From: CAJQQK01 sp965224225
GTDB lineage: Bacteria > Pseudomonadota > Alphaproteobacteria > Rhizobiales > Hyphomicrobiaceae
Direction of reading: 5' to 3'
DNA length: 64,000 nucleotides
Assembly (NCBI GenBank): GCA_965224225.1
Contig: CBDCZF010000029.1
Location: 372,001-436,000, forward strand
The translations under genes and the position numbers were made by a program. Shown piece after piece: positions 44,904-53,833 of the stretch. Position 1 is the stretch's first letter; every line of letters starts with the position of its first letter. The notes under the pieces were generated by a model. It was not told where the DNA came from and searched no databases. It worked only from the letters and a program-made list of their open reading frames with translations.

Positions 44904-45523
44904 CGGCGGTTCCAGGCATTGTTGCATTCGGCCGGGCAACCTATCGCAGCATCGCCTGAGACGAAACGCTCTGGTGCGATATCCGACCGAGCGGAAGCGG
45001 GTCTTGCTGCTGTCGGTACTGAGCCTCCTGCATTAAGGCAAACTGTGGCTTGAACGACATTGCAACCGGTAAAAATGTCGTCTGTGAACGCTGACAAGGA
45101 CCCTCGAAACGATGGCCTTGAACCGTCAATCAACCGGCCCAACGCTGGGGGAATTCAATCCTGTCATCGCCTCAATATGGGGTCGCAATGCATCGTTATG
45201 CTCGACTTGCCCATTATGCGACGATTTATCCTTTCGCCAGCGAATCAGTGCATGCTGCGATCTGGACGAAAAAACGCCTGATCCGATCATTACCTTCATT
45301 GACCGGATGCCCTGCCGGTATGGCGCAACGCAAGCAGCCATTGGAATTCTATCGATGCGTCATCACGTAAAGGGTATGGTATTATGAGCAACTCGACGTG
45401 GCGGTCGGTGGAGAAGCATTAGCGGCCCTGAAGAGGCTGCCCACCTGACAGACCGAACCAGCCAGAGAAGCCAGGCAGTATGCCTCGTCGAGCAGCAGAT
45501 GATAGCGCGAGCGAGACGAGACC
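44904..45523. other. Long spacer between ABC-F and prkA
   Basis: About 620 bases separate two divergent genes. A 91-codon frame (45112-45387, Cys-rich CSTCPLCDD and ISACCDLDE) and a 73-codon frame (45060-45281) are open, but neither has a good ribosome site or recognisable family. I do not call them. The interval probably holds promoters for both neighbours, including the stress-regulated prkA operon. Confidence 0.4.
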
Positions 45524-47470
45524 ATGACCACTGCAACCGAACTCTTCGACATCTACGCCGAAACTTATGATGCCCAGAAGAAGTCCGAAATGTCTCTCAA
45601 GGACTATCTGGAGCAGTGCCGCACGGATGCCTCGCTCTATGCAGGCGCCGCGGAGCGAATGATCACGGCTATCGGCGAGCCGGAAGTCATCGATACGCAA
45701 AAAGACCCGCGCCTCGGCCGCATCTTCATGAACCGGACGATCAAGATCTATCCGGCCTTCAAGGATTTCTACGGCCTTGAAGAGACCATCGAGCGGATCG
45801 TCAGTTTCTTCCGCCATGCAGCCCAAGGCCTCGAAGAGCGCAAACAGATCCTCTATCTCTTAGGCCCGGTTGGCGGCGGCAAATCCTCGCTGGCCGAACG
45901 CCTCAAGGAGTTGATGGAGACCTGCCCGGTTTACGTGCTCAAAGCCGGCGATGAAATCAGCCCGATTTACGAAAGCCCGCTCGGCCTGTTCGATCCGGCC
46001 TCGATGGGCAACGTGATCGAAGAGCGCTACGGCATTCCAACGCGCAAGCTGACCGGGCGCATGAGCCCATGGGCGGTCAAGCGTCTCGACGAGTTCGGCG
46101 GCGACATCTCGAAGTTCTCGGTCGTCAAGCTCTATCCCTCGCGCCTGCGCCAGGACTGCGTCGCCAAGACAGAGCCGGGCGATGAGAACAACCAGGACAT
46201 CTCCTCGCTGGTCGGCAAAGTCGACATTCGCAAGCTCGAGTTCTTCGGCCAGAACGATGCCGATGCCTATTCCTACTCGGGCGGCCTCAACCGCACGACA
46301 CAGGGCCTGCTCGAGTTCGTCGAGATGTTCAAGGCGCCGATCAAGATGCTGCACCCGCTGCTGACGGCAACGCAGGACGGCACATATGTCGGCACCGAGA
46401 ACGTTGGCGCTCTGCCCTACCAGGGCATCATCATCGCGCACTCGAACGAAAGCGAATGGCAGAGCTTCCGCTCGAACAAGAACAATGAAGCCTTCCTCGA
46501 TCGCATCTGCGTAATCCAGGTGCCCTACTGCCTGCGCATTTCCGAAGAACAGAAGATCTATGAGAAGCTCTTGCAGGCGAGCGAGGTGATCGACGCGCCG
46601 TGCGCACCGGGTACACTCGAGATGCTGGCCCGGTTCTCGGTGCTCACGCGCCTCAAAGAGCACGAGAATTCGAGCCTGTTCTCGAAGCTCAGGATCTATG
46701 ACGGCGAAAGTCTGAAAGACAGCGATCCCAACGCCAAGACGATCCAGGAATACCGCGATGCCGCGGGCATCAACGAAGGCATGGACGGTACCTCGACCCG
46801 GTTTGCGTACAAGGTGCTGTCGGAGACCTTCAACTACGACACAAAGGAGGTTGCCGCCGACCCGGTGCACCTGATGTACGTGCTCGAACAGGCGATCCGG
46901 CGCGAGCAATTGCCCGAGGAGACGGAAGACCGCTACGTCGAGTTCATCAAGGAGGAACTGGCACCGCGCTATGCCGAGTTTATCGGCAACGAAATCCAGA
47001 AGGCCTATCTCGAGAGCTACCACGACTTCGGCCAGAATCTGTTCGACCGCTATGTCGCTTACGCCGACAGCTGGATCGAGGATCAGGACTTCAAGGATCC
47101 GGACACCGGCCAGCTGATGAACCGCCAGCTGCTCGACCAGGAACTCTCGCGCATCGAAAAGCCGGCCGGGATCGCCAACCCGAAGGACTTCCGTTACGAG
47201 GTCGTCAAGTTTTCGCTTCGGGCCCGTGCCAAGAACGCCGGCAAGAACCCGAGCTGGACGAGCTACGAAAAGATCCGGGACGTTATCGAAAAACGGATGT
47301 TCTCCCAGGTCGAAGACCTACTGCCGGTGATCTCGTTCGGCGCCAAGCAGGACAGCGACACGGAGAAGAAGCACGAGGAATTCGTGCAGCGCATGGTGGC
47401 CCGGGGCTACACGCCGCGCCAGGTCCACCGCCTCGTCGAATGGTACATGCGCGTCAAGAAATCGGGATAA
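45524..47470 (+). CDS. prkA: PrkA-type serine protein kinase
   Basis: The 648-residue protein (YeaG in E. coli) has an AAA-type N-terminal ATPase domain with Walker A GPVGGGKSS at residues 114-122 and a C-terminal PrkA kinase-like domain (for example SETFNYDTKEVAADPVHLMY and LSRIEKPAGIANPKDFRYE). Family knowledge: it phosphorylates proteins in stationary phase and nitrogen stress, and works with YeaH. Recent work also describes AAA protease activity for the family. The length is standard (640-650). The gene leads the prkA-yeaH-spoVR series. GAGACGAGACC before the ATG is a fair ribosome site. Confidence 0.95.
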   Translation: MTTATELFDIYAETYDAQKKSEMSLKDYLEQCRTDASLYAGAAERMITAIGEPEVIDTQKDPRLGRIFMNRTIKIYPAFKDFYGLEETIERIVSFFRHAAQGLEERKQILYLLGPVGGGKSSLAERLKELMETCPVYVLKAGDEISPIYESPLGLFDPASMGNVIEERYGIPTRKLTGRMSPWAVKRLDEFGGDISKFSVVKLYPSRLRQDCVAKTEPGDENNQDISSLVGKVDIRKLEFFGQNDADAYSYSGGLNRTTQGLLEFVEMFKAPIKMLHPLLTATQDGTYVGTENVGALPYQGIIIAHSNESEWQSFRSNKNNEAFLDRICVIQVPYCLRISEEQKIYEKLLQASEVIDAPCAPGTLEMLARFSVLTRLKEHENSSLFSKLRIYDGESLKDSDPNAKTIQEYRDAAGINEGMDGTSTRFAYKVLSETFNYDTKEVAADPVHLMYVLEQAIRREQLPEETEDRYVEFIKEELAPRYAEFIGNEIQKAYLESYHDFGQNLFDRYVAYADSWIEDQDFKDPDTGQLMNRQLLDQELSRIEKPAGIANPKDFRYEVVKFSLRARAKNAGKNPSWTSYEKIRDVIEKRMFSQVEDLLPVISFGAKQDSDTEKKHEEFVQRMVARGYTPRQVHRLVEWYMRVKKSG

Positions 47471-47581
47471 TGAGGTTTCAGGTTTCAGTGTTCAGGTTTC
47501 AGAGCCGGCAGGCTTTCTGAACACTGAACACTGAAAACTGAAAACTTTCCTGAACCCTGAAACCTAAAACCTGAAACCTCA
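47471..47581. repeat. CTGAAAC heptamer satellite and 15-bp inverted repeat
   Basis: Between prkA and yeaH, the 15-bp arms TGAGGTTTCAGGTTT (47471-47485) and its exact inverse (47567-47581) enclose further copies of CTGAAAC, CTGAACA and CTGAAAA in both orientations (about 47486-47566). The middle GCCGGCAGGC piece is unlike the rest. The transcript could form one long hairpin here. Confidence 0.85.
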
Positions 47582-47586
47582 ATCTC

Positions 47587-48864
47587 ATGCATATCGTCGA
47601 CCGTCGTCTCAATCCGAAGGCCAAGAGCCTGGGTAACCGTCAGCGCTTTTTGCGCCGGGCGAAGGCTGAGATACGTGAGGCGGTTCGCGAGTCGCTGCGC
47701 AAGCGGCGGATCAGCGACGTCGATGGCGGCGAGAACGTGCGGATCCGCTCGAAAAGCCTGCGCGAGCCGACCTTCGGGCTCGGCCGCGACGCCGGCGAGC
47801 GTGACTTTGTGCTGCCCGGCAACCGCGAATTCTCACCGGGCGATGTCATTCGCAAGCCTGAAAGCGGGCGTGGCGGGCGCGGCCAGAAGGGCTCGGCTGA
47901 CGGCGAGGGTCAGGACGACTTCGTGTTTTCCCTGTCGCGCGAAGAGTTCCTCGACATCTTCTTCGAAGAGCTGCAGTTGCCCAATCTGGTCAAGGCCAAA
48001 CTCAAGCAGATCAAGGCGGCCGAACCGATGCGCGCCGGGTTCACCACCGACGGGCCGCCGGCAAAGCTCAACCATGTGCGCACGATGCGCAATTCGCTCG
48101 CGCGTCGCATTGCGCTGCGCCGTCCGCGCCAGGCGGAGATCGACGAACTCGAAGCGCTGATCGCGCGCGAGGAGGAGAAGCAGCCAGTCGACAGCGTCCG
48201 CCTCGAAGCTTTACGCGATCGCCTGCGCCATCTGCTGCACCTGCGCAAGGTGGTTGCCTACATCGATCCGCTCGACCTCAGGTTCAACCGCCACGAACGC
48301 CGGCCGAAGCCGCGGACGCAGGCGGTGATGTTCTGCCTGATGGATGTTTCTGCATCGATGACGGAGGAGCTCAAGGAATTGGCCAAGCGCTTCTTCATGC
48401 TGCTTCATCTGTTCCTGACCCGCCACTACGCGGAAGTCGACATCGTCTTCATCCGCCACACCACACAGGCCCAGGAGGTCGATGAGGAAACCTTCTTCAG
48501 AGCGACCGAGACGGGTGGCACAGTGATCTCATCGGCGTTCGATGAAATGCTGCGCGTTGTGCGCGAGCGCTACCCGGTCGATGACTGGAACATTTATGCC
48601 GCCCAGGCCTCGGACGGCCACAACTTCGACGACGACATGGACCGCTGCATGTCGATGCTCGAGACCGACATTCTGCCGATCTGCCAGTACTACGCCTACA
48701 TCGAGGTCTATTCCGACGACCACTTGTCGCCGTTCCTCAGTGTTGTCTGGTCCGGCTATGAGACGCTAGAAGATGAACATGCCAACTTCGCAATGCGGCG
48801 TGTCTCAGGCCCCGGCGAGATCTATCCCGTGTTCCGCGAACTCTTCAGCCCGACTGAGACCTGA
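47587..48864 (+). CDS. yeaH: YeaH/YhbH family protein (DUF444, VWA domain)
   Basis: The 425-residue protein starts MHIVDRRLNPKAKSLGNRQR, the conserved DUF444 beginning. It has a Gly-rich charged linker (about 95-120) and ends in a VWA domain with MIDAS motif DVSASM at about 256-261. RHTTQAQEVDEETFF and GGTVISSAFDEML follow. YeaH pairs with PrkA in stress signalling. An ATG at 47587 follows the heptamer satellite directly, so the ribosome site lies inside the repeat (CCTGAAACCTCAATCTC), which is poor. spoVR follows after 60 bases. Confidence 0.94.
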   Translation: MHIVDRRLNPKAKSLGNRQRFLRRAKAEIREAVRESLRKRRISDVDGGENVRIRSKSLREPTFGLGRDAGERDFVLPGNREFSPGDVIRKPESGRGGRGQKGSADGEGQDDFVFSLSREEFLDIFFEELQLPNLVKAKLKQIKAAEPMRAGFTTDGPPAKLNHVRTMRNSLARRIALRRPRQAEIDELEALIAREEEKQPVDSVRLEALRDRLRHLLHLRKVVAYIDPLDLRFNRHERRPKPRTQAVMFCLMDVSASMTEELKELAKRFFMLLHLFLTRHYAEVDIVFIRHTTQAQEVDEETFFRATETGGTVISSAFDEMLRVVRERYPVDDWNIYAAQASDGHNFDDDMDRCMSMLETDILPICQYYAYIEVYSDDHLSPFLSVVWSGYETLEDEHANFAMRRVSGPGEIYPVFRELFSPTET

Positions 48865-48924
48865 CGCCGGCGAGGACGTCGCGACGTATGGCAAACATTG
48901 GGATCAACGTCCGGAAAGGCCGAA

Positions 48925-50571
48925 ATGGCTAGAACGACCAAGCCCAAAACAAAGACGAAAGCCAAGCCGGCCGCAAAGCGCAGCCGTTCCCGCACGGCCA
49001 AGCCGAGCACACGCTCCAAGCTGCTCTACGAGGGCCCCGAGTGGGATTTTGCGCTCGTCAATCGCGCTTACGACGCCATCCACGAGATCGGCGTCGGCGA
49101 CATGGGCCTCGACATCTATCCCAACCAGCTCGAGGTGATCCGCGCCGAGCAGATGCTCGATGCCTATGCCTCGATCGGCATGCCGAACATGTACCGGCAC
49201 TGGTCGTTCGGTAAGCATTTCGCGCGCGAAGGAAACGCCTACCGCAAGGGCATGCGCGCGCGCTCGCTTACGAACTCGTGATCAACTCCGACCCCTGCAT
49301 CAACTACATCATGGAAGAGAACTCCATGACCATGCAGGTCCTCGTCATGGCGCACGCCGCCATGGGCCACAATCACTTCTTCAAGAACAACTACCTGTTC
49401 CAGCAGTGGACCGACGCCGAGGCATCGATCCTCGACTATCTGACGTTTGCCAAGGAGTACGTCGCGGAGTGCGAGGAGAAGGTACGGCCTGTCGAGGCGG
49501 TCGAGGCGTGCTCGATTCGGCACACGCGCTGATGAACCAGGGGATCAGCCGCCACCCGGTCCGCTAGCGCTCACAAACCGGCGCGCGACAAGTCGAGCCG
49601 CCAGGCGCGCGCGGATCGAATACGAGGAAGCGACCTACAACGAGATCTCTGGCGCACGGTGCCGCGTTCGCCAAGCCTGCATCGGAGCTCAACTCCGAAG
49701 GTCTGACGCCCGCCTGAATTCGAGTTGGAGGCGGAGAGCCTCAAGCTGCCGCAGGAAAACCTTCTCTACTTCCTCGAAAAGCATGCGCCCAAAACTCGAG
49801 GAGTGGCAACGCGAACTGCTCGCGCATCGTGCAGGCATGCTGGCGCAGTATTTCTATCCGCAGCGCCAGACCAAGGTGATGAACGAGGGCTGTGCCACGT
49901 TCTGTCACTACGAGATCATGAACATCCTCTACGATCGCGACCAGATCACCGAAGGCGCGATGCTGGAGTTCATGCATTCACACTCCTCCGTCGTCTTCCA
50001 GCCGCGCTTCGAGGAACGCTTCTACAGCGGCATCAACCCTTACGCGCTCGGCTTTGCCATGATGCGCGACATCCAGCGCATGTGTCTCGAACCAACGGAC
50101 GAAGACCGCGACTGGTTCCCGGACATCGCCGGCAATGGCGATCCGCTCGGCACCTTGAAGACGGCCTGGGCTGAATACCGCGACGACAGCTTCATCCTGC
50201 AATACCTGTCGCCCAAAGTGATGCGCGATTTCCGCCTGTTCCACATTCACGACCGCGCCGAGTCGCCCTTCATGCAGGTCGAGGCAATTCACGACGAGAT
50301 CGGCTTCCGCGAGGTACGCCGCAAGCTCTCAGAACAATACAACACCTCGGTCACCGACCCCGACATCCAGGTCGTCAGCGCCGACCTGTCGGGCGGCCGC
50401 CGCCTGGTCCTGCACCACTACGTGCGCAACGGCGTATTGCTCGACAAGCAACTTTGCGACCGCACGCTCTTGCATGTCGCGCACTTGTGGGGTTATCGCG
50501 TCAAGCTGATGGAGATGGACGTCGAGACCGGCGAAATGCTGCGCGAGCACGAAGCGCTGCCGATGCCGTGA
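48925..50571 (+). CDS. SpoVR family protein (several apparent frameshifts)
   Basis: The third member of the prkA-yeaH-spoVR set. A basic N-terminus (KTKTKAKPAAKRSRSRTAKP) leads into the SpoVR core (EGPEWDFALVNRAYDAIHE, MPNMYRHWSFGKHFARE). The frame is lost at CGCGCGCG 49252-49262, regained in another frame (INSDPCINYIMEENSMTMQV) and lost again near 49505. It then changes near 49650 and at AAAA 49791-49794, and continues correctly from KLEEWQRELL to the end (MEMDVETGEMLREHEALPMP). The corrected length is about 545 residues, as usual for the family. Clustering in 550 bases and intact flanks suggest poor sequence quality rather than decay. Function: linked to PrkA, unknown in detail. Confidence 0.85.
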
Positions 50572-50617
50572 TGGCATGGGCGGCGGGCCGGCCAACGGCT
50601 TGCCACAACTTCATTCA

Positions 50618-52168
50618 TTACTGAGTAAGCGCGATAGTCGACAACTTGACGGCAATGTCGCGAAACGCGGTCTGCAATTCGCCAGCATCGAGGGTGTTGT
50701 AGAAGTGCTCGATGTCGGTACCGCACGACTGCAGCGTGTCGAGGGCGATAGCCTGCTCCGCCGCCGGCAATGAATCGAGGTCGAACCCAACGGTGAAGAT
50801 CTCGATGCCTGCAGCCTTCATGGCGGTGCACACCGCTTTGGCGTAGTTGGAAACCTCCTGCTGGTCCTGATCCTCCCAGCTGCGGTACGAGTTATAGACC
50901 CCGTCCGACATCAGGATCGCGACCTTGCGCAACTTCGGTGCCCCGCTCGGCAGCGTCATCGTCATATTGGCATAGGGGTCGGCGCCGCCGGTCGGCCAAA
51001 TCGTGTTCCAGTTTGGCGACAGCATGTACCAGGCAAACGCAGTCCCCAGCGCGCCAGCGGTCTGATGTTCCGCCATGAAGGCATCTATCCTGGCATTGAT
51101 CGCGGTCTTGTCCGACGACAGGGGTACGAGTTCATTTTCCTCGGCAGCGCCGCAGTAGCCGTTCTCGTGGTAGTTATAGTGTTCCGCCGGATCAGTTGAC
51201 GTCGCACCAAGACCGGACGTCGGCGGATTGCTTGCGCTGTCGTTGCTCAGAGGCCGGCGACGGCCCTCATAGCCGTTGAGCCAGACATTATTGCCCGGCG
51301 CATCATCAGTGATGTCGATGCCGTAAGGGTTCTCGAAAAAGCGCTCGGTCACACACGGACGGATCTTCCAATCCGTCGCCTGCTCCAGCACGTAGCTTGT
51401 GCAATCCCACTCCTCGTTTCCTTCAGCGCCCGTACCGACAAGCACATAGTTGGTGCATTTTTCCGTCCAACCGCTCCAGGTTGCATCGAGGTCGGTCAAT
51501 GCCTTCATGATACCGGCGCCCTGACCGTTGGGTGCGACACGGATGTGGCGCGCGAACGGCACCAGTGCCACGCGCGATTTGTATGTCGATTGATCGTCCC
51601 TGACGACGATGTTGACCAGGTCCTTGGCCGCTGTCTTGAGCGCGTCGATCTTGACGCCCGTCGTGCATGGGCCCTTACCGTCATTACACATCGAGCCTGT
51701 CAGATCGAGCATCACCGAAACTTCGATATTTCCGCCTGTGCCGTTGATCTGGGCACGTGGAAAGTTTGCCGCTGGCTCGGAAATCAACGGCAAGGTCTCA
51801 ATGCCCACGACCCGCAGGAACGTTGTCGGCAGATCGGCGCTGCCACTGCCCGTCATAACGGTATCGTTCTGTGTTGTCTGAAACGAGACTGTATCGTTCA
51901 CGGTGCCAAAACGGCTGGTGACGTTCTCATTGTAGTAGGTCGTTGCAGCCGATACAGCTGCCAATGAATCGCCGCCCAACAACAGTGTTCTCGCACCAGC
52001 CAGAACCGCCGCGTCGACCGCTGCCACGGTCTGGCTCTTCGCGCTCGAGTATCGGGCAAAGTCGACGGCACCGCCGACACACGCGCAAATCAGCGTCAGA
52101 GCGACCGTAAATAATACGGCAATCGAGCCCCTATCGTTGCGAGAAAACGTGGTGAGCAGTTTGACCAT
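50618..52168 (-). CDS. TadG-like pilus assembly protein with VWA domain
   Basis: The 516-residue protein begins with the TadE/TadG segment NDRGSIAVLFTVALTLICAC, a single membrane anchor, and FARYSSAKSQTVAAVDAAVL, the usual pseudopilin-like helix. A periplasmic VWA domain follows with MIDAS motif VMLDLTGSM near residue 160 and a second metal-site-like stretch (RKVAILMSDGVYNSYRSW). The insert between about 200 and 400 is Cys- and Asn-rich. TadG proteins join Tad pilus machinery, but no other pilus gene adjoins it. It converges with spoVR. Confidence 0.85.
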   Translation of the reverse strand: MVKLLTTFSRNDRGSIAVLFTVALTLICACVGGAVDFARYSSAKSQTVAAVDAAVLAGARTLLLGGDSLAAVSAATTYYNENVTSRFGTVNDTVSFQTTQNDTVMTGSGSADLPTTFLRVVGIETLPLISEPAANFPRAQINGTGGNIEVSVMLDLTGSMCNDGKGPCTTGVKIDALKTAAKDLVNIVVRDDQSTYKSRVALVPFARHIRVAPNGQGAGIMKALTDLDATWSGWTEKCTNYVLVGTGAEGNEEWDCTSYVLEQATDWKIRPCVTERFFENPYGIDITDDAPGNNVWLNGYEGRRRPLSNDSASNPPTSGLGATSTDPAEHYNYHENGYCGAAEENELVPLSSDKTAINARIDAFMAEHQTAGALGTAFAWYMLSPNWNTIWPTGGADPYANMTMTLPSGAPKLRKVAILMSDGVYNSYRSWEDQDQQEVSNYAKAVCTAMKAAGIEIFTVGFDLDSLPAAEQAIALDTLQSCGTDIEHFYNTLDAGELQTAFRDIAVKLSTIALTQ

Positions 52169-52407
52169 GGGTCGACATTCCGATCTAAGACGATGGAACT
52201 GGGTTCTACCCGTAACAGATCAAGTTTTTTGTTTTAAAATGCGATTAATGCAGAGCCGCTCGCCGTAGATCAATGAAACGTCTATTACGAAGTGGTTTAT
52301 GCAATATTTCGAGTTGCCTCGCTGCGAGGCGCAACCCGCGCCCGGCTTGAACAACCCGGCCGGCGGAACATACGATCACGATACAAATTCATTAAATCCA
52401 GCAACCA
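52169..52407. other. Spacer upstream of the TadG-like gene
   Basis: About 240 bases, AT-rich from 52220 to 52310, should carry the promoter of the TadG-like gene. I see no gene or strong repeat. Confidence 0.4.
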
Positions 52408-53790
52408 TCAAGCCGGCTGCAAGAGCCCGATGCGCCCCGGCCTCTTGTCCCGGATCGCTTCGAGATGATCGAGAACTTCCCGCGGGTGCAAGGGATGGCC
52501 GCGCTCGGCAATCGACCGGCGCTCAAGCTGGCTGAGCGCCTTGTAAAGCGGCTCGGCCGTCGCGTGCAGCATGGCAATTGCAGAGATCGTGCTGCGCTGC
52601 ATGTTCATCGGAACTCTGGGAATGCCGAACAGGCCGACGAGCGCGTTCACCGGCCAGGGAATGTAAGCACTGGCCCGCCCAAGCCGACTTAGAGCGTTGA
52701 TCCAAAACGTCTCACGGAATGCATAATCCCGCTCGCTCATCCACTCGAACAATTTGTCCATAATGAAATCATGCAGGCGGATTTGCGAAGTCCGCTCGAA
52801 ATCGCGCCATTCCGCAATGGCAAGCAGGTCCGGTTCAAGTTCGAGATCGCCGGGCGCGATCGTAGTGCGCGCCGTAACGCCGATCTGTTCGAGGAATTCT
52901 GCCGGTGCATTATCGAAACGTGTCCTGAATGCCGGCATCACGAAGCGGCCGTTGCTCGCATAGTCGTAAGCCTGACGGACGAGTTTTGAGCAGAACAGCT
53001 TGTCGTAGCCCTGAAGCTCCATCGAGAAGTCGTATGGAATACGCCGCGCGAACAGGCTGCGGGACTGGCGCACATGATCGAATATGAACTTGGCCGCCTC
53101 CTGCGCCAGCCGGGCGTCAGGATGACGAAAGACGACGGTACGTCCAAGGTTGTGGGCGAGTGCGCTATGCAGGCTCGATATCACCGCGCCTTGCTCGATC
53201 AATGACTCTACAGCGTACTGCCGGCCGCCAGGATCAATGTAGACGATGGCTGCATGCGAAAATTGTGAATCGACATCCCCGATCCGCGCGATCGCCGCCG
53301 AGTTGTGGATCGTGCCGCGCACCACGATGATGTCGCCGGACCTGAACGGCACGCTCGCCTCACCGCGCAGGCTCGGATGGAACAGCGTGCCGCCGCTCCG
53401 GCGCGAAAATGCCACGCGATGCGACTTACTCGATGAGGCGCGGCGAAACCCGATCATGAGTTCACCGATCAGATCGGTCGAGTTGCGCAGGGCCCGAAAC
53501 GAATCGCGCAGACCCTTTTCGGCGCGAGGCGTCATGAAGCCCTGCCGACGCCACTCACCGATCCGATCGCGCAGACCAAGGCGCAGATCATAGAAGTCAT
53601 CAAGTAGCTCTGGCGCCGATGTTTTCAGGCGCTCACAGTTGTAGCGTGCGAAATCAACCGCGAAGGCCCGCGCATGGACGGCCTCGAGCATGCTTTTGAG
53701 GTCGGCGGAGGAATTGATGGGCGCGCGGCAAAGCTCTGCAATGCTGAAAAGTTCTTCGTCGAACGCGGCACAGCCCGAAGATTTGTTCAC
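52408..53790 (-). CDS. YiiX/YebB-like permuted papain-fold protein
   Basis: The 460-residue protein has an unrecognised N-terminal helical part (1-150) and a permuted NlpC/P60-like domain (about 160-310). The domain has SGDIIVVRG near its start, the His in SQFSHAAIVYID, and the catalytic Cys in LFCSKLVRQAYDYA, the order typical of YiiX/YaeF proteins. The C-terminal 150 residues are not recognised (WINALSRLGRASAYIPWPVN). Such enzymes may act on lipids or peptidoglycan amides. The GTG start at 53790 has a perfect GGAGG nearby; a longer frame to 53928 would overlap the dehydratase gene. It follows that gene by 43 bases, so they may be co-transcribed. Confidence 0.78.
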   Translation of the reverse strand: MNKSSGCAAFDEELFSIAELCRAPINSSADLKSMLEAVHARAFAVDFARYNCERLKTSAPELLDDFYDLRLGLRDRIGEWRRQGFMTPRAEKGLRDSFRALRNSTDLIGELMIGFRRASSSKSHRVAFSRRSGGTLFHPSLRGEASVPFRSGDIIVVRGTIHNSAAIARIGDVDSQFSHAAIVYIDPGGRQYAVESLIEQGAVISSLHSALAHNLGRTVVFRHPDARLAQEAAKFIFDHVRQSRSLFARRIPYDFSMELQGYDKLFCSKLVRQAYDYASNGRFVMPAFRTRFDNAPAEFLEQIGVTARTTIAPGDLELEPDLLAIAEWRDFERTSQIRLHDFIMDKLFEWMSERDYAFRETFWINALSRLGRASAYIPWPVNALVGLFGIPRVPMNMQRSTISAIAMLHATAEPLYKALSQLERRSIAERGHPLHPREVLDHLEAIRDKRPGRIGLLQPA

Positions 53791-53833
53791 AACTCCTCCA
53801 AACGTTGGCCTCCTGTCGCAACGCGCAACCTCT

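Noticed and set aside
45060..45387. Small Cys-rich frames between the ABC-F gene and prkA
   Set aside because: Two overlapping frames are open, but neither has a ribosome site, a signal or a recognised motif. They were left uncalled.
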